DNA from: a bacterium
GTDB lineage: Bacteria > Cyanobacteriota > Vampirovibrionia > Obscuribacterales > Obscuribacteraceae
Reading direction: 5' to 3'
Length of the DNA stretch: 64,000 bases
NCBI GenBank assembly: GCA_018062085.1
Contig: JAGOSY010000022.1
Coordinates: 1-64,000, forward strand
The position numbers and the translations under genes are program-made. Below are positions 59,401 to 64,000 of this stretch, piece by piece (position 1 is the stretch's first letter; each line of letters opens with the position of its first letter). The notes under the pieces were generated by a model that was not told where the DNA came from, ran no database searches, and worked only from the letters and a program-made list of their open reading frames with translations.

Positions 59401-59522
59401 GCTACAGCGGAGCCAAGTAAGCTCGCTAATATTAGTGCCAGGGTGGCACTGGTAGCCCAGCGGAAGATCGCTAAGCCGCCTGCGGCAGCTGAGTTTGTAT
59501 CGTTCGTCATATTTGTTCTCAT
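56409..59522 (-). CDS. CPBP intramembrane protease fused to S41 PDZ protease
   Basis: 1037 residues. Residues 1-320: CPBP/CAAX-protease-like region with about eight helices, motif 1 EEMVFRG (Glu200-Glu201, Arg205), motif 2 FALAHLN (His258) and motif 3 HVVTN (His291, Asn295). A linker (310-500) is polar. The C-terminal half is an S41 protease: CNPENQGQFDGK domain with KWQHKFD, PDZ (about 605-720; LKKGDRIVEVG), IDLRNNPGG (811-819), nucleophile Ser899 and Lys924. Two protease types in one chain; the C-terminal half is a paralog of the 42564 protein. Confidence 0.88.
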   Translation of the reverse strand: MRTNMTNDTNSAAAGGLAIFRWATSATLALILASLLGSAVAFLLIFSLGHLEVLRPYMPSVSEVLFTLGTTGTPLVLSYLYFTGRTAFVTGWSQKLHPFFHLDSNLPNFPKVLGFNYHLVGMTFKKIAMWAIGGFAVTYLFDYATDAFIHIGPTGTEAAVSSNVGAPSGPQGIEQVLAHMSMPNFLITSVLVALLAAFMEEMVFRGVIFNLWRTSFATQAESLSNSPSAFGRASHKFLSVCGSSIAVLIAAALFALAHLNIDAFLSEFFFGLVAGALYLMTRTIWTPVLLHVVTNSVLPIVILVSSVGGGLNSGSDLSHPAIKTTEPAHDHALPIVPATGPATKIPSKVEEGSPSLGIRVPGMREVIEPSDGKKQVRPLVAQITQDDLNRADFNASGNGLVQVCKAEECASQLAILETLAKQYPDVEFSQANSANNAEFVARLEIEQAGMAKAKGSNVSASIVYPVYVYANQGLQIAPTGTSSEADVKKFVELNYTVYGESNEDNDDLMDQYVSKACNPENQGQFDGKALYACAFDLVATTDLSIIDSAKRVAFIEKWQHKFDRSNVLSTEEGTAKAIRSMLADLNEMHTNFFTAQQAKDLDQMFDSNSAGIGLRLTRFNLKAANQSTTGQGQNLPGSDENLALSKITDDTPLVVYPDPIEGSPAAAAGLKKGDRIVEVGNPVINAVARSADTKPSNGRTVNDVVTDIRGSIGTSVVLKVLRPKGSDFEKLTFTVVRAKIHSKVATWKKLDNGFAAVKVELFGDNVSKEFSQALYSACTDKTLPEGKSALAAIVNSYQPEQDCSRLKGLAIDLRNNPGGRLDQVLEMMQAIMKDGIIVSTLNREGNEIIEVRESVTSGQFLREKVVNGKPVKSFTHPRFWRILPENLPIVVLINEGSASASELMSSALQKNGIATVIGAPSFGKEVGQSVNRLDFGTKLKITTFRFLPAGSDLGVAVLPDFEVGQDAAFINDPLNAPDLMMLKAQEVLAKGKDALVEAKSAEVLARKAAAAKATAEVHKLRENQALANQKSGNLIEE

Positions 59523-59556
59523 ATTCGTTCCTGCATTAATGACTAGTGTTTTTTTA

Positions 59557-60081
59557 CTAGTGAATAGTGTGGCTTTCGCCTATGGGGGCGAAAGAGTAAT
59601 TGATCAACTGTCTATGCAATTCGCTTTCTAATTCGCGAAAGTCATCGGCAACGTCTTCACCGGCCTCTTCTAGAGTGTCATCGAGAAGTTGCTCGGCAGT
59701 CTGTAGCTCATTGTCTTCGAGCAGGTTGTAAGCCTGTAGGTAGGTCACTGTTGCGGTGGCGAGAGCGCTAATTTTAGGCAAGTTCGCCCTCACCGATGCC
59801 AGTATTTCTTCGATGCCTGGTTCGTTCAGAGTTTCCAGCTCAGCGATGATTTCCGCTACACGTGGATGCATTGTGCCTGAGAGCATGTCGATGTCATCCA
59901 CGGCCATATCTAGTTCGTCTAGCAGAGCCGTTGCTGTTGGTGAAAACTCAAGTTCGACCTCAGTTTGTTCGTCCAGTTCTTCTTGGTCTGCTGCGTTGCC
60001 CCGGCATTGGGTCAGAGCTTCGAGAAGTTGTGTGATGGCGAGTTTGTAGGCTTGCATAGGTGTCATGCGTAATGCTGTCAT
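59557..60081 (-). CDS. Acidic hypothetical protein
   Basis: 174 residues, very rich in Glu, Asp and Leu, predicted all-helical. Not recognised. Segments such as EEILASVRANLP and LEDNELQTAEQLLDDTLEEAGEDVADDF look like tetratricopeptide-like helical pairs but no TPR consensus is present. 34 bases after the fusion protease start. Confidence 0.65.
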   Translation of the reverse strand: MTALRMTPMQAYKLAITQLLEALTQCRGNAADQEELDEQTEVELEFSPTATALLDELDMAVDDIDMLSGTMHPRVAEIIAELETLNEPGIEEILASVRANLPKISALATATVTYLQAYNLLEDNELQTAEQLLDDTLEEAGEDVADDFRELESELHRQLINYSFAPIGESHTIH

Positions 60082-60145
60082 AGGTATTTTCTTTAAGGGT
60101 TAATGGTTAGTTTCTGGCGGTTGAATCTTGAAGGAAAATGCTGTC

Positions 60146-60637
60146 TTACCAGCTAATCTGTAGGACGCAAGCGTCAAGCATGCCTTTGCGTATAAAGCGA
60201 GGTTTCAGTTCAGCTTCTTTTAGTACGTCATAAAGTACGCGTGGCTGCCCTTTGATATTTTCAACGGGAATTTCACTGTCGCTTTCAGGCGCTAGTGGCA
60301 CCGAGTACATGTATTGATCGGTGTCTTTGAATGACAATTGCAACACCTCTATGGTTCCAGAAGCATCTTTTGTCTCTGCTATTTTGGCCATGGTTTTATC
60401 GAACAGCTGAATTGCATCTTTGCGCAGTGAGAGTTCTCTAAGGGCGGCTACATTCCAAAGTTTGTTGCCATTAGAAAGAAATGCTTCTGCTTGTTCAAAG
60501 ACAGGTTTTTCTTCACTTTCCAGTTCTTCTACGTGGTTAAGAAGGGTCTGAATCGCGTCCATCTTGTCTGTAAGTGCTGTGCGCAAGTAGATAACTAAAG
60601 TGCCTCGTGCTTTCTTGACTGCTTTTTGATTTAACAT
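60146..60637 (-). CDS. Hypothetical protein
   Basis: 163 residues, soluble, helical N-terminal two thirds. Not recognised. Its ATG overlaps the ABC membrane gene by 7 bases, so it is co-translated with it, which suggests a shared job. Confidence 0.65.
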   Translation of the reverse strand: MLNQKAVKKARGTLVIYLRTALTDKMDAIQTLLNHVEELESEEKPVFEQAEAFLSNGNKLWNVAALRELSLRKDAIQLFDKTMAKIAETKDASGTIEVLQLSFKDTDQYMYSVPLAPESDSEIPVENIKGQPRVLYDVLKEAELKPRFIRKGMLDACVLQISW

Positions 60638-61791
60638 TTTTGTTTCCTAGTAAAAGTGGTTGGATTGAAGAAGTCGTCATTTTCTTCTTCATGGTTTTTG
60701 TCAAAGTCGTTTCGTTCCAAGTTGCTCGATTCAAAGTCGTAGAACATGTCGAGCTGAAAGTAGTCAGCTTGTGTCGGTTTTACTTCTTCGCTTGGTGCTT
60801 CCAGTGCCTCTGTTAGCGAGCCTATGCGATTGATGATGGCAGCGTAATGACTGAGGTCCGCAAACTGGCCGATCAATATGGTGGCGCCATGAAACACTGA
60901 GGTAAAAGCCATGACAGCTTGAGTGATAGTGCCAAAAGGAATGTGATCGTTAAAATAGAGGTGGTAGATAACCAATGGTGGTATTAGTGGTACCAGGTGA
61001 TTGAAGACTCCAGTAAATAACTGAAGATTTTTGTGTACGATTGTCATGTCTAGTAAGTTCGATATTACTGCAGTGAGAGCAAACTCTGCTTCAGTAACAG
61101 TCGTGGCACTGCTAGCATTGTTAGTGACGAGCTGATCGCGGGCGCTAGCCAATTTAGCCCTGAGGTCGGCTTCTGTTTTCATTTGGCGATCGCTAATACT
61201 TATTAGTGATTTGCCAATCTGCGAAACAATTACCAGGCCTAGAGTTGAGTAGACAATGACAATGAACGAGAGCGATGGTGAAATTTTCCAGAGCACAATC
61301 ATAAATGTGCAGACAGTGACGAAGGCATCCAAAATCGATATAGCTAAGCGAATTGACGAGCCGCAAAATGAGTCTACGTCTTGGGTCATGCGCTGCTCAG
61401 GATTGTCAATTTCGTGTGATTTCTCAACGCGTAGACCAGCGCCTTCTGCGAAATATTTGTGGATTAAGCTCCTTGAGAGCCAGTCGCGCCAATACAGTGC
61501 TAGGCGTGTTCTTAAGAGGTTGTAGTAAGTTTCAACTGGTACCGTGACTAAGATGGCGAGTATCGATAAGAGCAGATAGAGACCGAAATCAAACCAACTT
61601 TTCTGTTCCATTGCCGTCATGAAGTGACCGGAGGTAATATTGATGCAAACTGCTACACCAGCTTTGGCAGCCATTAGTGTCAGGATAATACCAAGATTGG
61701 TAAAACCAACCGAGCTTTTATCCGATACCCAAAAAGGCTTACCTATTTTTGCTAGCCTTTTCCAAGGCATCGCTGTGAGGATGTTGTTCAT
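60631..61791 (-). CDS. ABC transporter membrane domain (SbmA/BacA/YddA-like)
   Basis: 386 residues. ABC_membrane_2-type domain with about six helices and the signature KSHEIDNPEQRMTQDVDSFC, typical of the peroxisomal/ABCD and SbmA/BacA families. No nucleotide-binding domain follows: the protein ends in an acidic Glu/Asp/Phe region and a basic end. Either it is a half protein using a separate ATPase or an SbmA-like proton-driven importer. Confidence 0.8.
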   Translation of the reverse strand: MNNILTAMPWKRLAKIGKPFWVSDKSSVGFTNLGIILTLMAAKAGVAVCINITSGHFMTAMEQKSWFDFGLYLLLSILAILVTVPVETYYNLLRTRLALYWRDWLSRSLIHKYFAEGAGLRVEKSHEIDNPEQRMTQDVDSFCGSSIRLAISILDAFVTVCTFMIVLWKISPSLSFIVIVYSTLGLVIVSQIGKSLISISDRQMKTEADLRAKLASARDQLVTNNASSATTVTEAEFALTAVISNLLDMTIVHKNLQLFTGVFNHLVPLIPPLVIYHLYFNDHIPFGTITQAVMAFTSVFHGATILIGQFADLSHYAAIINRIGSLTEALEAPSEEVKPTQADYFQLDMFYDFESSNLERNDFDKNHEEENDDFFNPTTFTRKQKC

Positions 61792-61899
61792 GGCAGATCT
61801 CCACTAGTTAAGTTCAAAAAATATGAGTTAATTGATCGCAAGGAAATTAAGCCAAAAGCAAGCTATAGGTAAGCTGATGCTTAGTGGTGGCGGTTTCTG

Positions 61900-63384
61900 T
61901 TATTGCCAGGCTAGTGTAGTGACCGACTCTTTTGTCAGAGTGATTTCCGCTACACTTTTTCCTTCCTCGATACTAATTGTTTTCTCTGGGCCTAGATTCG
62001 TCAGCACTAGCACTCTCTCTCCGGATGGATTGAGGAATGCTACGTGGGTAATCTCTTGAGTTGTTTTCAAGGCCGTAGAATCAATTCGTTTTGCCCCGCG
62101 CTCAATGAACTTCGAGAAGTGAGCCAGAGCGTAATATTGACCGCTGCGAGTTACTTCTTTGGTTGTTGAGTTAATGGTCACTAGGCCACCACAAGGGAAT
62201 GGTCCTATATTGGGGCGACCGGTTTGATCAAGAGCGAGGTTCCAGACTGTAATGCCACGGCACCAGTTGGAAAGATTTGTAGTAAATGTTCTTGCCCATT
62301 TGATGTAATCGCTCTGGTAGTTGGGGTCTGTATAGTCAGGGCCGCCTTCTGTCCAGTAGTGGCTGATTTTGGGGTGAGCATCGCGCACTGTGCCGATTCG
62401 CCAAGCATCACCGACATAACCATGCCAGGCAATGCCCGAAGCGTATTTGGCTAGAGCTGGGGTATCCAGCGATGCCACCGCTCTACCCCAGAGGTTGTAG
62501 TTGTGGTCGATAATCCAAATTTGTGTCTCTAGGCCTTGCTTTTCAAAGAGCGGTCCTAGATGGTAACTGACGAAATCTACTTCGTATTCTTGGGGCCACA
62601 GACAGGCTGGCATTTTGCCGTCTTGATCTGTGTCGACTTCGTTTTGCACAGTGACGGCATAAATGTTTATGCCCTCTGCTTTGTAGCTATCGATAAATTT
62701 GACAAAGTAATTGGCATAGCTGGCAAAGTTCTTTCGTTGAAAACTTCCGCCTAGCATTGAGCCATTTGACTTCATCCAACCTGGGGGGCTCCATGGCGAA
62801 CCGTAGAACAGCATTTCAGGGTTGAGTGCAAAGACTTGCCGCAGACAAGGCAGAATATATTTCTGGTCATGTTCGATAGAAAAGCGTTTTAGCTCAGGGT
62901 CTGGTTCGCCTTCATCATAGCTATACATATGGGTGGCATAATCACTTGAGCCTATACAGACGCGACAGAAGTTTAGGCCTAAGCCGCCTTGAGAGGCTGG
63001 ACTAAAGAGATCGCTAAACAACTCAGCTCTAGCATCTTCTGAGAGTAGGTCAAAGTTGTAGCAAGCCGCATCGGTAAAAGCGCCGCCAAAGCCAACAATT
63101 TCTTGAAAGCTTGTTTCTGGAAGAACGCTAATCACCTCCTCGGTATTAGCTCCAGAAAAGCGCCAATAGACATCGACTGCTTGCTGTTCTAAGCGTTGAT
63201 CTGGGCGTTGGTCTGGCCGCTGTTCTGAATTTGTTTGCATCAGGCGCATCGGGCCGTAGTGAAGCAGAATAGGTTTTGGAGTAGGACCACTAGATTGTCG
63301 TTTGAGCCAGTGACTAACGCGGGAGAGTATGAAGCCCAGCACTAGAGCAATGACAATGAAAATCTTAGTAATACGTGTGTGCAT
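61900..63384 (-). CDS. GH30-family glycoside hydrolase, membrane-anchored
   Basis: 494 residues starting MHTRITKIFIVIALVLG. N-terminal membrane/signal helix (5-25), a Gln/Arg-rich linker (QRPDQRPDQRLEQQ), then the GH30 barrel (about 75-400) and beta-sandwich to the end. Catalytic residues: acid/base Glu in TVQNEVD and nucleophile Glu in HYWTEGGPDY. Substrates of the family include glucosylceramide and beta-1,6-glucan. The start at 63384 has a GAGGTG ribosome site; the upstream GTG frame is rejected. Confidence 0.9.
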   Translation of the reverse strand: MHTRITKIFIVIALVLGFILSRVSHWLKRQSSGPTPKPILLHYGPMRLMQTNSEQRPDQRPDQRLEQQAVDVYWRFSGANTEEVISVLPETSFQEIVGFGGAFTDAACYNFDLLSEDARAELFSDLFSPASQGGLGLNFCRVCIGSSDYATHMYSYDEGEPDPELKRFSIEHDQKYILPCLRQVFALNPEMLFYGSPWSPPGWMKSNGSMLGGSFQRKNFASYANYFVKFIDSYKAEGINIYAVTVQNEVDTDQDGKMPACLWPQEYEVDFVSYHLGPLFEKQGLETQIWIIDHNYNLWGRAVASLDTPALAKYASGIAWHGYVGDAWRIGTVRDAHPKISHYWTEGGPDYTDPNYQSDYIKWARTFTTNLSNWCRGITVWNLALDQTGRPNIGPFPCGGLVTINSTTKEVTRSGQYYALAHFSKFIERGAKRIDSTALKTTQEITHVAFLNPSGERVLVLTNLGPEKTISIEEGKSVAEITLTKESVTTLAWQ

Positions 63385-63415
63385 AGTGAGCACCTCGAAT
63401 ATTCAATTGAAAAGG

Positions 63416-63458
63416 CCATACGAGTTGGCGGCAAGAAACTTGACGCCAACTCATATGG
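63416..63458 (-). terminator. 15-bp hairpin after the edge gene
   Basis: Arms CCATA-GAGTTGGCG and CGCCAACTC-TATGG with one G-U on the minus strand, then CCTTTTCAATTG. Starts 8 bases past the stop at 63467. Strong terminator-like structure. Confidence 0.65.
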
Positions 63459-63466
63459 GTGAGAGT

Positions 63467-64000
63467 TTACTGGTTAGGGTTTGGAGCCACCATTGGTAGT
63501 GCTATTGGCTGCACCGTAATGCCGTGCTCTAATTTGTCTATCAATGTGAAGAGTGCTGCATGATCGCCTATTTCATAAGATTTCAAAGTCTGGCCGTCAA
63601 TAACTACTGAATGAACATAGGGGTGTTTTGTGCCAGCCGTTGAAACCACAGCAACAACATAGTAAATATGTCCGTTTGTGATTAGAGGGCGCGGTTCTAC
63701 TTTTTCGAATTGTGACCAATCGGCATTCCAGTTGCCTTGCATCACTTGAATAATGGCCTGTCTAGGTCCATTGAGAGCAATGTTAGGCACTATGTATTGT
63801 TTGCAATTGCCAGAAGCGGCATCAAAGAAGAGTATCTTTGCCAGTTTGGCGCTGTCGTCACCTTTAGGTTCTAAGGTGATTACCTCTTGCCAGCCAAAGT
63901 TGCTGTCATAGACTTCAATGTATGGTGCCTTATTGAAATGTGGTTTGCCTGTGGTATCAGGTTCGCTGACGCGTAGTTCGTCCTCTTTTGTGATCATGCG
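63467..64000 (-). CDS. Hypothetical protein, 5' part may be outside window
   Basis: The frame is open to the window edge; the first ATG is at 63997 but the start could lie further upstream, as there is no ribosome site to judge. At least 176 residues, soluble, beta-rich, not recognised; segments such as YIEVYDSNFGWQEVITLEP and GHIYYVVAVVSTAG suggest a beta-sheet protein. Confidence 0.6.
   Translation of the reverse strand, partial: RMITKEDELRVSEPDTTGKPHFNKAPYIEVYDSNFGWQEVITLEPKGDDSAKLAKILFFDAASGNCKQYIVPNIALNGPRQAIIQVMQGNWNADWSQFEKVEPRPLITNGHIYYVVAVVSTAGTKHPYVHSVVIDGQTLKSYEIGDHAALFTLIDKLEHGITVQPIALPMVAPNPNQ

Overview
This 64 kb window looks like chromosomal DNA of a free-living heterotrophic bacterium with a Gram-negative style gene set and a GC content a little under 50% by eye. 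The mix of a large Ter stress cluster, a GTP-type PEP carboxykinase, a beta-oxidation operon, 2-oxoglutarate dehydrogenase E1, duplicated FtsH-like proteases and many small membrane proteins would fit a non-photosynthetic relative of Cyanobacteria (Vampirovibrionia/Obscuribacterales). That placement is only an inference from gene content. No rRNA, tRNA, CRISPR array, phage or transposase was seen. About 70 of 73 genes lie on the minus strand; only a toxin-antitoxin pair and one broken gene lie on the plus strand.

Region 1 (1-3.2 kb): a truncated coiled-coil repeat protein and small membrane or unknown proteins, including one with tryptophan-rich tandem repeats. Region 2 (3.2-16.3 kb): a Ter-dependent stress-response cluster. 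Three TerD genes, a TerB-TerD fusion, a vWA protein, TerB, TerC, a fourth TerD and a membrane-anchored TerB-like protein are followed by the associated biosynthetic set: two phosphoribosyltransferase-like proteins (one with TRSP, one with PELOTA), a HAD phosphatase, a CitE-like lyase and an ATP-grasp ligase. A good sigma70-type promoter and a roughly 215-base leader precede the first TerD gene.

Region 3 (16.3-20 kb): GTP-dependent PEP carboxykinase followed closely by an S41 PDZ protease. Region 4 (20-29 kb): small genes, a MESH1-like HD hydrolase overlapping in context with an isochorismatase-like hydrolase, a Bax-inhibitor-1 protein, type III pantothenate kinase and a Doc-type toxin-antitoxin module. 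Region 5 (29-35 kb): a fadE-fadA-fadJ type beta-oxidation operon. Region 6 (35-45 kb): membrane proteins, a TPM-like protein with a Gly/Cys/Ser tail next to a GRDP-like protein, a pair of SPFH (HflK/HflC-like) proteins, an S41 protease and an EamA transporter with a histidine-rich tail. Region 7 (45-51 kb): a tandem duplication of a two-gene module made of an FtsH-like protease and a small membrane protein. Region 8 (51-64 kb): DUF502 protein, SucA, a UPF0114 protein, a large CPBP-S41 fusion protease, an ABC membrane domain without ATPase, a GH30 glycosidase and a partial gene at the edge.

Two themes stand out. One is membrane proteostasis: three related S41 proteases, one fused to a CPBP intramembrane protease, lie in the same window as two FtsH-like proteases and an SPFH pair. 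The other is RNA structure: most longer spacers hold a strong stem-loop just after a stop codon, and stem irregularities are usually G-U pairs on the transcribed minus strand, which suggests selection at the RNA level. Two small membrane-protein genes (52 and 57 codons) were found by reading the spacers.
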